Position numbers and translations under genes: made by a program | Part shown: positions 9,751 to 19,745 of the stretch, piece by piece | How positions within the stretch are numbered: the stretch's first letter is position 1 | Layout of the letters: each line of letters opens with the position of its first letter | Notes under the pieces: generated by a model | Seen by the model: the letters and a program-made list of their open reading frames with translations, nothing else | Told to the model about the DNA's origin: nothing | Databases searched by the model: none | Assembly: GCA_001464455.1 (NCBI GenBank) | Contig: LNEI01000027.1 | Coordinates: forward strand, 287,332 to 351,331 | Direction of reading: 5' to 3' | From: Acidobacteria bacterium Ga0077534 | Lineage (GTDB): Bacteria > Acidobacteriota > Blastocatellia > Pyrinomonadales > Pyrinomonadaceae | Length of the DNA stretch: 64,000 bases

Positions 9751-12700
9751 ATGACTGCAAATTCCAGATCGGTTGTTCGTATCAAGCTCGTTGTCGTTGC
9801 GGCTTGTGCCGTGCTGCTTGTCGCAGGGTTGTGGAAAGCCGGGTCGGTCATCGAAACAAGTGTTAGCGCTCAGCAGCCGACGCCAACTGCAGCAGCTAAC
9901 TCGGCCCCAACAGCGGCCGCCACGCCAGACACTGCGGCACCTCAGATGGAAGGCTGTCTGAAATGTCACAACAATATCGAGCCGATGCACCGGTACAGTT
10001 CGACCGGCGAGGTATACGAGACCATTAAGGAGGGCCGTGACGCAGCAGGGCTTACATGCACGTCCTGCCACGGCGGAAACCCTGCGGCGATAACGGCGAA
10101 GGATGCTCATGTTCGACCCCGATTTCCTAAGGAATGGGGCTGTAAAGAGGGCGGCGATTGCTCCAGCCGGAACCCGGAACGCACCAACACCCTGCTCGCG
10201 AAAGAAAGCAATGAGTTCGTCCGGTTTGTGAATCCAGGCGATTTCCGTGTCATTCAGCAATCCTGCGGAGAGTGCCATGCCGACGAGAACCGTAATGTCT
10301 CGCAGGGAATGATGGCCCACGGAGCGATGCTCTGGGGAGCGGCTCTGTACAACAATGGCGGCTATCACGTAAAAGACACTCAGTTCGGCGAAAGCTACAA
10401 CGCAGACGGTAAACCGCAGGCCCTTTATCAAAATCCGAAACCGACCCGCGAACAGCAGGCTAAGAAGGGATTTCTCGAATCGCTTAAGCCGCTTCCCCGA
10501 TGGGAACTGGCCCAGCCGGGTAATGTTCTTCGTGTCTTTGAGCGTGGCGGGAAACGTCGTCTCGAGGTCGGGCTTCCTGACAAAGAGGAAGAGCCCGGTA
10601 AGCCCGATAAGGGGCTCAGCCCGAGAGGCCTTGGAACGAATAACCGTATCGATCCGGTCTATCTCGGCCTTCAAAAGACACGCCTTCTGGATCCGACGCT
10701 AAACTTCATGGGCACGAATGACCATGCCGGTGATTATCGTGCGGCGGGCTGCAGTGCATGCCATGTGGTCTACGCGAACGATACGAGCATCGCCGCCTCG
10801 GCGAAATATGCGCAGGCGGGCAATCAGGGCTTCACGCAGTCGGCCGATACGAGTATTCCGCGTCGCGAGTCGGGCCACCCGATCAAGCACCAGTTCACGT
10901 CGCAGATACCGACCGCGCAGTGTATGACATGTCATATGCATCCAGGCACGAACATGGTCGCGACATATCTCGGCCGGACGTGGTGGGACAACGAAAGTGA
11001 CGGCAAATTCATGTACCCGCAGGACAAGCAGATCAACCCGTCACAAAGCGAGGAGATCAAGAAGCTTGATAAGAATCCCGAAGGGTCTTCTGTTCGCGGA
11101 TTGTGGTCTGATTCCGTTTTTCTGCAAAAAACCGGCACCGAAGATTTCAACAAACAGCTCAAAAACGTCCAGTTTGCTGATTCGCACGGTCATGGCTGGG
11201 TTTATAAGAACGTGTATAAAAAAGACCGCAAAGGGAATCTTCTAGATGCCGAGGACAAGATAGTTCCGGCTGACGACCCCAACAAATTTCAAAAAGCCGT
11301 GCATTTGCAGGACATTCACCTTGAAAAAGGAATGCACTGCGTAGACTGCCATTTCCGGCAGGACAGCCATGGTACAGGGATCTTGTACAACGAACCGCGC
11401 GCTGCGGTTGAGGTTGGCTGTATAGATTGTCACGGAACGCTAAAGAATAAAGCGAATACCATCACCAGCGGACCGGCGGCAATGCCCGTCACCGCTCGAG
11501 GTGAAATAACCCTCCGCGAAAGGGCAAATAAACCGCTGGTCGGGCGCGACCTGACGCGCCTGCAGTTTCGCGGGATCGACGGACGAAGGCTTCCGGTCCT
11601 GCAGGTTCTGACGACAGCGCAAGCCAATTCCAAAAAGTGTACCGACGAGAAAGGAAACCCCATCCCTCTGAAACAAGGCGATGTCGTTCAGAATTCGATC
11701 GTTGAGCCAGGTAAATGCTGGAAAGTGACCCAGACGGCGGACACCGTAACGCCGGGCAACACTGACTATAACGAAAAGAGCGCTTACGCCAAGACGATGC
11801 AGCGGGACAATTCCACTTGGGGCGATCCGAAGGCGACCGAAGAAATGCTCGCCCACCGCGAGAGCAGTATGACCTGCTATGCGTGCCACACATCGTGGGT
11901 AACGAGCTGTTTCGGCTGTCACCTTTCGATGGAAGCCAACCGGAAAATGCCCAATCGGCATAACGAGGGCGGCGACTCGCGCAATTTTACTTCCTACAAT
12001 TTCCAGGTTCTGCGTGACGATGTTTTCATGCTCGGAAAGGACGGAACGGTGACCGGCCACATGGTCGCTCCGGTCCGGTCGAGTTCGGCGGTGCTTGTCA
12101 GTTCGCGAAACCAAAACCGTGAGTGGATATATTCGCAGCAGCAGACCGTTTCCGCGGAGGGTTTCTCGGGTCAGGCGTTTAATACGCACGTTCCGCATAC
12201 GGTTCGCGGTAAAGAGACCCAGACGTGTTCGGATTGCCACGTTTCTAAGAACGAGGACAACAACGCCTGGCTCGCCCAGGTCCTTCTTCAAGGAACAAAT
12301 TTCGTCAATTTCATGGGCCGTTACGTCTACGTCGCGGCGACTGACGCTCTCGAGGCCGTCGTAGTGACCGAGCATACCGAGCCGCAAGCGGTTTTGGGCA
12401 GTAATCTTCACAAGCTTGCATATAAAGACAATTACGAAAAATTCGTTAACGGCGGCCGCGAACTGAAAGAGGTCTACGAAAACAAGGGGCGTCCCGAGGC
12501 CTTGCAGGTGCAGGTTCGCGGCGAGTACGCGTATGTTGCCGCAGGCAAAGGCGGATTGCGCGTCTACGACGTAGCTCAGATCGACCACAAAGGATTTTCA
12601 GAGCGCATCGTGACCGCACCGGTTTCGCCGCTCGGACAAAAGTTCTACGTACCGTCGAAGTACGCGACCGCTATCGCCGCCCCGTCGACGCTCGCGGTCG

Positions 12701-13725
12701 ACCCGGCGCGTTGGAGAACAGTAATAAAAGAAGACGGCACGTATGCCCAGGTGCCGCCCGATGAGGCCTTGAAACTCAATGCGGAAGCGAAAGCAGCCGG
12801 CAAACCCGCCGTTGCGATCAACGAGGAAGGCCCGATCCATCCGATCTACGCGTACCTGTTTGTCGCAGACAAATTTGAGGGGTTGATACTCGTCAATGCA
12901 GCGACGCTGCTCGACGGCGATCCTCAGAACAACTTCCTCAAACGCTCCCTTACTTTTAATCCGAACGGTGTTCTGAACGGCGCAAACAACATTACGCTTG
13001 CCGGAAATTTTGCGTACATTACTACGGATCGAGAGTTAGTGATCCTTGACCTCTCGACGCCGCTGCAGCCAAGGATCGTCAAGCAAATACCATTCGATAA
13101 TCCGAAAGCGGTCGCCGTCCAGTTCCTTTACGCTTTCGTCGTCGATAGCGCCGGGATGCATACGCTCGACATCAAGGATGTGCAGACGAAAGGCGAAGCG
13201 GTCCGCGTCGAAGGAGCGTCTATTCCGCTTAGCGACGCGCATAATATTTACGTCGCCAGAACCTACGCCTACATCGCGAACGGCAAAGATGGCATTGCGA
13301 TAGTTGACGTGGAAAGGCCGCGACAACCGAAACTGGATCAGACGTTTAACGCCGGCGGTTCTATCACCGACGCTCATGACATCAAGGTGGGGATGACTAA
13401 CGCCAGCCTCTACGGATACGTCGCGGATGGGAAGAACGGCCTAAAGATCCTGCAGCTCACCGATCCTGAGACCATGCCAAACTACGCCGGTTTCAGCCCG
13501 CGGCCTGAGCCAAGACTCATTGCGACCTTCAAAACCAAGGGCGAAGCTCTTGCCGTCTCAAAGGGGCTCGACCGTGACCGGGCTGTTGATGAAAGCGGTA
13601 ATCAGGTCGCGGTCTTCGGACGCCGCGGAGCCCGTCCGTTCGGTTTCGAAGATGTCATGCGTATGCTGAAGACGAATAGCGGCACCGGCGATTTCTTTAC
13701 CGTCTCAGATCAGCCGACAAAGTGA
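9751..13725 (+). CDS. Ten-haem cytochrome c fused to LVIVD-type beta-propeller
   Basis: 1324 residues. A signal anchor (about 8-34) and Thr/Ala/Pro-rich linker precede the cytochrome region (about 65-840) with ten CXXCH motifs: CLKCH, CTSCH, CGECH, CSACH, CMTCH, CVDCH, CIDCH, CYACH, CFGCH and CSDCH. Residues about 850-1290 contain at least six LVIVD-like blades (for example [16 protein letters not shown] and [15 protein letters not shown]), which fold as a beta-propeller in surface proteins. I infer a large exported, perhaps surface-exposed, redox protein whose propeller binds a partner or substrate. It follows the barrel gene by 23 bases and ends 23 bases before a strong terminator, so the two form a short operon. 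Confidence 0.85.
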   Translation: MTANSRSVVRIKLVVVAACAVLLVAGLWKAGSVIETSVSAQQPTPTAAANSAPTAAATPDTAAPQMEGCLKCHNNIEPMHRYSSTGEVYETIKEGRDAAGLTCTSCHGGNPAAITAKDAHVRPRFPKEWGCKEGGDCSSRNPERTNTLLAKESNEFVRFVNPGDFRVIQQSCGECHADENRNVSQGMMAHGAMLWGAALYNNGGYHVKDTQFGESYNADGKPQALYQNPKPTREQQAKKGFLESLKPLPRWELAQPGNVLRVFERGGKRRLEVGLPDKEEEPGKPDKGLSPRGLGTNNRIDPVYLGLQKTRLLDPTLNFMGTNDHAGDYRAAGCSACHVVYANDTSIAASAKYAQAGNQGFTQSADTSIPRRESGHPIKHQFTSQIPTAQCMTCHMHPGTNMVATYLGRTWWDNESDGKFMYPQDKQINPSQSEEIKKLDKNPEGSSVRGLWSDSVFLQKTGTEDFNKQLKNVQFADSHGHGWVYKNVYKKDRKGNLLDAEDKIVPADDPNKFQKAVHLQDIHLEKGMHCVDCHFRQDSHGTGILYNEPRAAVEVGCIDCHGTLKNKANTITSGPAAMPVTARGEITLRERANKPLVGRDLTRLQFRGIDGRRLPVLQVLTTAQANSKKCTDEKGNPIPLKQGDVVQNSIVEPGKCWKVTQTADTVTPGNTDYNEKSAYAKTMQRDNSTWGDPKATEEMLAHRESSMTCYACHTSWVTSCFGCHLSMEANRKMPNRHNEGGDSRNFTSYNFQVLRDDVFMLGKDGTVTGHMVAPVRSSSAVLVSSRNQNREWIYSQQQTVSAEGFSGQAFNTHVPHTVRGKETQTCSDCHVSKNEDNNAWLAQVLLQGTNFVNFMGRYVYVAATDALEAVVVTEHTEPQAVLGSNLHKLAYKDNYEKFVNGGRELKEVYENKGRPEALQVQVRGEYAYVAAGKGGLRVYDVAQIDHKGFSERIVTAPVSPLGQKFYVPSKYATAIAAPSTLAVDPARWRTVIKEDGTYAQVPPDEALKLNAEAKAAGKPAVAINEEGPIHPIYAYLFVADKFEGLILVNAATLLDGDPQNNFLKRSLTFNPNGVLNGANNITLAGNFAYITTDRELVILDLSTPLQPRIVKQIPFDNPKAVAVQFLYAFVVDSAGMHTLDIKDVQTKGEAVRVEGASIPLSDAHNIYVARTYAYIANGKDGIAIVDVERPRQPKLDQTFNAGGSITDAHDIKVGMTNASLYGYVADGKNGLKILQLTDPETMPNYAGFSPRPEPRLIATFKTKGEALAVSKGLDRDRAVDESGNQVAVFGRRGARPFGFEDVMRMLKTNSGTGDFFTVSDQPTK

Positions 13726-13748
13726 CAAAGTGGACAGGATGTTTTGCG

Positions 13749-13778
13749 ATGCCCGGCCTTAAACGCCGGGCATTTTTT
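13749..13778 (+). terminator. Rho-independent terminator after the ten-haem cytochrome gene
   Basis: A perfect 9-bp stem ATGCCCGGC / GCCGGGCAT around a 7-base loop, followed by six Ts. It closes the rightward cytochrome operon and isolates it from the pectin locus. Confidence 0.9.
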
Positions 13779-13839
13779 CGTGGATCCTTTATATTGGTAA
13801 AACCCATCGAAGCTAATCAAGAAATTGGTCAACATATTC

Positions 13840-13869
13840 TTGACATTCTAAGCTTTACGCCTCGATAAT
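13840..13869 (+). promoter_or_regulatory. Possible upstream sigma70 promoter of the pectin locus
   Basis: TTGACA (13840-13845) and GATAAT (13864-13869) with an 18-base spacer. A second, closer promoter that carries the operator lies downstream, so this may be an alternative start. Confidence 0.35.
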
Positions 13870-13924
13870 AAAGGAGCGTTTTTGCAACAAAACATAGAGA
13901 AAATACAAAGTTTCCCTTTCGCTC

Positions 13925-13953
13925 TTGCAAATACCGGTATATTTAAGGATAAT
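13925..13953 (+). promoter_or_regulatory. Putative main promoter of the pectin receptor gene
   Basis: TTGCAA (13925-13930), 17-base spacer, GATAAT (13948-13953). The spacer contains the perfect palindrome ATACCGGTAT (13931-13940). The operator at 13955-13969 covers the expected transcription start, the classic place for a repressor. Confidence 0.5.
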
Positions 13954-13954
13954 T

Positions 13955-13969
13955 ATTGGTCATACCAAT
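13955..13969. promoter_or_regulatory. FadR/UxuR-type operator ATTGGTnnnACCAAT
   Basis: The sequence ATTGGTCATACCAAT is an inverted repeat with 6-bp arms and a 3-base centre. It matches the TGGTnnnACCA core known for FadR-subfamily GntR repressors. The identical pattern occurs at 33184-33198, and a FadR-type regulator is encoded at 27110..27904. It sits just after the -10 element. Confidence 0.65.
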
Positions 13970-14007
13970 TAGTTAGAATTCGGAAAGCAGTAGAGGTTTA
14001 GAAGTAT

Positions 14008-17000
14008 ATGAGAGTTAGAACCAGACTGGTTTGTTGTTTGATATCGATCTTTGTATTAACGGCGACGGCTTTCAGTCAGGAGTTTCGCGGTACGATAAAC
14101 GGCACCGTCACCGACCCTAACGGGGCACCCGTGCCAAATGCGACCGTGACCGTTCGCAATATAGGTACGAATATTACCGCAACCGTTACGGCAAACGGCG
14201 AAGGCTCATACGTCGTGCCGCTGCTGCAGCCCGGAATGTACGCCATTACCGCGAGGGCGGATGGGTTCAAGACCTCGATCCGCGAAAACATCGAAGTCCG
14301 GATCGATGACCGCATAACTGCAGATCTTCGCCTCGAGATCGGCACGACAGCCGAGGTAAACGTGATTGCGGAGAACGAAGTTCTCGAACGCGGTAATGTG
14401 ACAACCGGTACGGTCGTTACGGCCAGAGAGATCAGCGAACTGCCCCTGAGCGAAGGAGCTGCGTACAATCTGGCGACGCAGGCGCCGGGTGTTTCATACA
14501 CCGGCAACCCAAATTTCTCCGGCCCAACCGCAAACGGCAACCTGGCAGCGTTCCGTTCAAACGGCGTCGGCGGCAACCAGATCACGCTTGACGGTTCGCC
14601 AAACTCAGCCATCGACGGAGGCGTTGCCTACACTCCGCCGGCAGATTCGCTTTCTCAGTTCAAGATCCAGACAAACGCTTTTGATGCTCAGAGCGGATAC
14701 ACTGCCGGAGCGACGGTTAACGTTGCTGTAAAATCCGGAACCAACAAACTTCACGGCTCGGCTTATTACTTCGACCGCAGCAAGGCCTTTACCTCAAATA
14801 ATTTCTTTTCCAATCGTGCCGGTGCGGATCGGCCGGATCGCAAATATTACCGATACGGCGGCCAATTAAACGGCCCGGTCAAACTCCCTGGCATTTATGA
14901 CGGTAGGGATAAGACCTTCTTCATGTTTTCTTACGAGAAGCAATATAATAAGCGGCCCGAACCTGAGATCTTCACGGTGCCGACCGAGCTGATGCGAAGC
15001 GGAAACTTTTCCGAACTGCTCGCTTTGCCTACGCCGGTTCAGATCTTCGATCCTGCAACGGCAGTGCTCAGAAATACGTCGTGTGCGGCGGGCAGCACGG
15101 GGACCACGGTTTGCCGAACGGCATTCGCCGGTAACATCATCCCAACGGCCCGTCTGAATCAGGCCGCCGTTCGTTTCCTGAACCTTTATCCGCGGCCCAA
15201 CCAGACGGGACTTGGTAATGGAACCGTCGATAACTACTTCTCGAATCAAACGAACATCCAGCCTTACGATTCATATCTGGCCCGCATCGATCACAACATC
15301 AATCCGAACAACCGTCTGTTTGCAAAGTTCTTTTACAGTAAGAGCGACGAGGATCGGTACAATTGGCTGGACACGCCGGGATCGATCACGCAGGGTTATG
15401 AGATCAGGCGCAACATCGGTGGCAACCTGAACTACACCGCTATCCTATCCAACAGCATCGTGCTCGACATCCGCTCGAGCTATAACAGCTTTCTCCAGGA
15501 GCGCATTTCTCCTAACGCCGTTTCAGCGGCAGATCTTGGATTTGCAGGGATTGCGAGCGTGACAGACTCGCCGGTTTTTCCGCGTTTCGATTTTACCAAT
15601 TACGACACTCTCGGAGCAGAAAGAGCTGACTTTAATGAGGGGTTGAACCGTGAGTATGAATTATTATCGATCCAGCCCGTTTTAACTCAGATCTGGGGCA
15701 ATCACACGCTGAAGTATGGCTACGATTTTCGTAACATTACCGAAAACAGGTTTTCAAACGGATACAACGCTGGCAGGTTTCTCTTTAACGGAACTTACAC
15801 TTCACCAGCGTCAAATTCGAATGCCGCTACGGTTAATCAGACCGGGCGTGAACTTGCTGCATTTCTTCTGGGTATTCCCTCGGCGAATGCTAACAGCCTT
15901 ATCGAGCAGGCTTCACCTTACGACGTAAGCGGTATGTATCATGGCTTTTTCATTCAGGATGACTGGCGTGTGACTTCGCGATTGACCCTGAATCTAGGGT
16001 TGCGGTATGAGCTTGAGACCGGGCTCCGCGAAGCTGAGGGACGAATAGTCGTTGGTTTTGATAACGCTGCGGCGAGCCCTCTGCGATCGGCTGTCCTCGC
16101 AAATTACGACGCAAGTGTGCCGGCCAGCGTGCCAAGAGCAACTTTTGCCAATCTCAGCGGCGGACTAAGGTTCGCGTCCGGGGCAGACGATCGAAATCAG
16201 GCTACGGATAAGAACAATTTTCAGCCCAGGGTCGGCATCTCGTATGCCCTTGGCAACAAGACGGTTCTTCGCGGTGGTTTCGGTATCTTCACCGCCCCAT
16301 TTCAGATACAGCCAATAAATCAGGCAGGCTTTACGGCATCGACCGCGTTTGTCCCGACCACGAACAACGGTCTAACGTTCATCGCCGACATTAACAATCC
16401 GTTTCCTACCGGTCTAAACCCTGCGGTTGGTTCCTCGCTTGGGCTCAATACTCTTTTGGGGACAACGCTCGGCACGACAAACGCAACTGGGCCGACTGAA
16501 ACGACGATACACACCTTTGAACGAAAGAATGCCAATTACACGCGATTTGTAGTCGGTGTTCAGCACGAACTTCCTTTTCAGATCGGGCTTGAGGCAAATT
16601 TGATCTTCTCGCGTGGACGCGATCTGCCCGTGCTTCGTCAGCTGAACTATCTCCCTCGAGAAGTGCTGAATAACTTCAACGGCGTTGACACAGCGACGAT
16701 CGCTTCGACGATCACGGCCACCACGACGTTTTTGAATCAAACTGTTGCTAACCCGTTTCGCGGGCTCGTGCCTACAAACGCGACGCTCAATGCTGCAACG
16801 ATCCAGCGACGCTTTTTGCTCACACAGAATCCTCAGTTCCAGGATCTGATCGTTACCGAGTACAACGGTTCGAGCAAATATTCGTCGCTGCAACTACAGA
16901 TGTCCAAGCGTTTCGGTCGCGGCATCTCGATCAATGCGTCTTATACTTACAACGATGAGACCGAAACCACACGCCGCCTCAACCCGCAAGACGCGGACCT

Positions 17001-17607
17001 GACCGAGATGATCTCGACCTTTAGCCGTCCGCACCGATTTGCGATCTCATCGGTATTTGAACTGCCGTTCGGCCGTAAGCGAGCTTTCTTGTCGGATCTT
17101 CATCCGGTGGCCGATGCCATCCTGGGCGGCTGGCAGTTGAACACCGTTTTCGAGCGTCAGTCGGGCGAACCGCTGCTACTGCCTAATCTGTACTATGGCG
17201 GTGACATCACGCAGCTTCGTGCCCGTATCGGCGATCGTGATGAGCAGGGACGGCGTTACGGCGTTGATATTCCGGCATTCGACATTTCGGCGTTCCGGGT
17301 TAACGGCGTAGTTCCCGGATTTTCGAATAACTACACAGTCTCGAGCCAGAATGCCTTGCGAATTATCCCTTACACGATGGATAACTTCCGCAACCAGACT
17401 TTCCAGAAATTTGACGTCGGCCTGACGAAGAATTTCCGCATCAGCGAGCAAGCGAGGCTGCAGGTCCGTGTCGAGGGAATAAATGCACTCAACTGGGTGT
17501 ACTTTTCAGGCATCCAACTTGCCGCGACCAATGCTGCGTTTGGTTTCGTAAACACTCAGCGAAATCTGCCGCGTGATATTCAGCTTGGGGCGAGATTTAC
17601 ATTCTAG
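14008..17607 (+). CDS. Oar-like TonB-dependent outer-membrane receptor of the pectin locus
   Basis: 1199 residues. Signal peptide (about 1-23), carboxypeptidase-regulatory-like domain (about 27-115), a plug-like domain (about 120-260; the IDGG and TAGATVNVAVKSGTNKLHG stretches are typical), then a very long barrel ending in LGARFTF. This is the Acidobacteriota-style large receptor, similar in layout to SusC but without a SusD partner nearby. As the first gene after the operator-bearing promoter and before six pectin-degrading genes, it most likely imports pectin or rhamnogalacturonan oligosaccharides across the outer membrane with TonB energy. The substrate is inferred from context only. Confidence 0.85.
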   Translation: MRVRTRLVCCLISIFVLTATAFSQEFRGTINGTVTDPNGAPVPNATVTVRNIGTNITATVTANGEGSYVVPLLQPGMYAITARADGFKTSIRENIEVRIDDRITADLRLEIGTTAEVNVIAENEVLERGNVTTGTVVTAREISELPLSEGAAYNLATQAPGVSYTGNPNFSGPTANGNLAAFRSNGVGGNQITLDGSPNSAIDGGVAYTPPADSLSQFKIQTNAFDAQSGYTAGATVNVAVKSGTNKLHGSAYYFDRSKAFTSNNFFSNRAGADRPDRKYYRYGGQLNGPVKLPGIYDGRDKTFFMFSYEKQYNKRPEPEIFTVPTELMRSGNFSELLALPTPVQIFDPATAVLRNTSCAAGSTGTTVCRTAFAGNIIPTARLNQAAVRFLNLYPRPNQTGLGNGTVDNYFSNQTNIQPYDSYLARIDHNINPNNRLFAKFFYSKSDEDRYNWLDTPGSITQGYEIRRNIGGNLNYTAILSNSIVLDIRSSYNSFLQERISPNAVSAADLGFAGIASVTDSPVFPRFDFTNYDTLGAERADFNEGLNREYELLSIQPVLTQIWGNHTLKYGYDFRNITENRFSNGYNAGRFLFNGTYTSPASNSNAATVNQTGRELAAFLLGIPSANANSLIEQASPYDVSGMYHGFFIQDDWRVTSRLTLNLGLRYELETGLREAEGRIVVGFDNAAASPLRSAVLANYDASVPASVPRATFANLSGGLRFASGADDRNQATDKNNFQPRVGISYALGNKTVLRGGFGIFTAPFQIQPINQAGFTASTAFVPTTNNGLTFIADINNPFPTGLNPAVGSSLGLNTLLGTTLGTTNATGPTETTIHTFERKNANYTRFVVGVQHELPFQIGLEANLIFSRGRDLPVLRQLNYLPREVLNNFNGVDTATIASTITATTTFLNQTVANPFRGLVPTNATLNAATIQRRFLLTQNPQFQDLIVTEYNGSSKYSSLQLQMSKRFGRGISINASYTYNDETETTRRLNPQDADLTEMISTFSRPHRFAISSVFELPFGRKRAFLSDLHPVADAILGGWQLNTVFERQSGEPLLLPNLYYGGDITQLRARIGDRDEQGRRYGVDIPAFDISAFRVNGVVPGFSNNYTVSSQNALRIIPYTMDNFRNQTFQKFDVGLTKNFRISEQARLQVRVEGINALNWVYFSGIQLAATNAAFGFVNTQRNLPRDIQLGARFTF

Positions 17608-17617
17608 TGTTCCATGA

Positions 17618-17673
17618 TTCTCGGTTTGTTCCGTGGTTGATCTTTTATCGGTTAGCCGCAGAACAAACGAGAA
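17618..17673. repeat. Inverted repeat between receptor gene and pectinase operon
   Basis: TTCTCGgTTTGTTC (17618-17631) pairs with GAACAAACGAGAA (17661-17673) with one bulged base. There is no T-run after it, so it may be an RNA hairpin protecting or attenuating the message between receptor and enzymes, or a REP-like element. Confidence 0.45.
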
Positions 17674-17718
17674 AACCAAGGACCGAAGAGGCAAGAACAA
17701 CGGGTTGAGTCTTAAATA

Positions 17719-19740
17719 ATGAGAGTGGTTTGGCGGGTTTTTTTCAGCTTGTTCGTGTTATGCGGCTTTGCTTATGGCGGCAACATCACAGTTGCCGCCG
17801 ATGGCACTGGCGACGTGCGAACCGTCATGGCCGCTATCGAACGCGTGCCTGAGAATAATCCGAAACGCTTCGTGATCACGATCAAGCCCGGAACATACAA
17901 AGAACAGATCAGGGTTCCCGCGAACAAGCCTTACGTCTCGTTTATCGGAACGGACGCGGCAACGACCGTGCTGACGTTCAGCATTTCAAATAAAGAAGCT
18001 GGTTCGACCTCAGCCGCGTACGCGACCTACATCGGTGGTCACGATTTCTACGCCGAGAATATAACGTTTGAAAATTCGTTTGGCGTTGGCTCTCAGGCTG
18101 TTGCGATCCTTGTTGAGGCCGACCGTTCGGTATTCAAGAAGTGCCGCTTTCTTGGCTGGCAGGACACGCTTTATGCGAAGAATGGACGGCAATTCTACGT
18201 TGACAGCTACATCGAGGGAAGCGTCGATTACATCTTTGGCCAGGCTGCCGCTGTTTTTGAGAACTCGCACATTCATACGAAAGGCGATGGCTACGTTACC
18301 GCTCCGATGCGTTTCGCAGCGGACGAGCCCGCAGGTTTTGTTTTCAATAAATGCCGTTTGACCAGCAGCGACACAAAGAACGGCGTTTACCTCGGGCGGC
18401 CATGGCGTGACTTTGGCCGCACCGTGTTTTTGAACACCCACATGGATGCCCATATTCGGCCCGAAGGCTGGCACCGTTGGGAACCGCAGCGTGAAAAGAC
18501 CGCCTACCTTGCCGAATACGGCTCGACCGGAAAAGGGGCATCGCCCGAGACCCGGGTTGCTTGGGCTCGAAGGTTAAGCGACACTGACGTGAAGCAGTTT
18601 TCGGTCGAGAATTTTCTTAGCGGCCGCGACGGTTGGAACCCGTACAAATCGAATAATTTTGCCTGGCAGGAAAAGACGCAGCCGGACTTTAAGCTCGTCA
18701 CATGGAATGATGCCCTGAGGCAGAAGCCCCTGTGGTATCAAACCGACGAAGCGGCACGCATCGGCGATCAACTGCTGTTGTATCAGAAGTCGAACGGTGG
18801 CTTTGAAAAGAATATTGACATGGCTTTGATGCTTACCGCGACCGAGCGAGCTAAGCTTGCTGCGTCAAAGGATGTCATTAAAGATACGACGATCGACAAC
18901 AAAGCGACCTTCACTCAGATCGAGTACCTTGGCAAACTGATCACGGCGAGCTTGCTCAAGGCCTCGCCGCCCCGTAATTTTCCGGGTTACAAGGAAGCCT
19001 ATTTCAAGGGCCTCGACTATCTGCTGTCATCTCAGTATGAAAATGGTGGATTTCCGCAATTTTTCCCGCTGAAGAAAGGGTATTACACGCACATAACCTA
19101 CAACGACGGCGCAATGACCGGCGTGCTCGAGCTTTTCCGTGACGTAGCCGAGCGAGCACCCGATCATCAGTTCGTTGACGAAGAGCGAAGAAAAAAATGC
19201 GAAGCCGCAGTATCAAAGGGCCTCGCTCTTACGCTCAAGTTACAGATCCTGATCAAGGGAACCCCGACCATCTGGGCGGCCCAATACGACGAGGTGACGC
19301 TAAAGCCGGCGAATGCTCGCGCGTTTGAACCCGCATCGCTGTCCGGCGGCGAGTCCGTCGCGATCGTCAGGTTTCTGATGGGCGTCAAGAACCCTACAAA
19401 AGAAGTCGTCGACGCTGTCGAGAACGCTATCGCATGGTATCGGAAAAACAAGATCACAGGACACAAACTAGAACGCAAGGCTTCGCCGGAAGGGTGGAAA
19501 TACTCGCTCGTCAAAGACCCCGCGGGAGTACCTCTGTGGGGACGGTTTTACGAGATGGAAACGATGCGCCCGATCTTCATCGGGCGTGACGCGGTGATCA
19601 AGTACGACATTAAGGAACTCGACGCTGAACGCGCAGGCGGCTACACCTGGTACGTCTCAAACCCGGAAAGCCTGATCGAAAAAGACTATCCGAAATGGAA
19701 GAAAGCGATCACGGGTGGGGCGAAAGATTACGCAAAGTAG
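17719..19740 (+). CDS. Secreted pectinesterase (CE8)-pectate lyase (PL10) fusion
   Basis: 673 residues with a signal peptide (about 1-20). Residues about 22-300 are a pectin methylesterase: GTYKEQI, QAVAI, QDTLYA, the DYIFG catalytic-Asp motif and LGRPW are all present. Residues about 315-665 match family 10 pectate lyase (GDQLLLYQKSNGGFEKN, YENGGFPQFFP, TYNDGAMTGVLELF, AFEPASLSGGESVAI). The two activities are sequential: demethylating homogalacturonan, then cleaving it by beta-elimination. The lyase makes 4,5-unsaturated ends, which fits the KduI/KduD genes downstream. It starts the pectinase operon. Confidence 0.92.
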   Translation: MRVVWRVFFSLFVLCGFAYGGNITVAADGTGDVRTVMAAIERVPENNPKRFVITIKPGTYKEQIRVPANKPYVSFIGTDAATTVLTFSISNKEAGSTSAAYATYIGGHDFYAENITFENSFGVGSQAVAILVEADRSVFKKCRFLGWQDTLYAKNGRQFYVDSYIEGSVDYIFGQAAAVFENSHIHTKGDGYVTAPMRFAADEPAGFVFNKCRLTSSDTKNGVYLGRPWRDFGRTVFLNTHMDAHIRPEGWHRWEPQREKTAYLAEYGSTGKGASPETRVAWARRLSDTDVKQFSVENFLSGRDGWNPYKSNNFAWQEKTQPDFKLVTWNDALRQKPLWYQTDEAARIGDQLLLYQKSNGGFEKNIDMALMLTATERAKLAASKDVIKDTTIDNKATFTQIEYLGKLITASLLKASPPRNFPGYKEAYFKGLDYLLSSQYENGGFPQFFPLKKGYYTHITYNDGAMTGVLELFRDVAERAPDHQFVDEERRKKCEAAVSKGLALTLKLQILIKGTPTIWAAQYDEVTLKPANARAFEPASLSGGESVAIVRFLMGVKNPTKEVVDAVENAIAWYRKNKITGHKLERKASPEGWKYSLVKDPAGVPLWGRFYEMETMRPIFIGRDAVIKYDIKELDAERAGGYTWYVSNPESLIEKDYPKWKKAITGGAKDYAK

Positions 19741-19745
19741 GATTT

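Noticed and set aside
9745..10674. Minus-strand frame of 309 residues
   Set aside because: Antisense to the haem domain region with no recognisable domain; the plus-strand haem motifs are decisive.
11440..12588. Long minus-strand frame (382 residues)
   Set aside because: Lies opposite the ten-haem cytochrome gene; no domain or signal seen, composition typical of an antisense shadow in a GC-rich gene.
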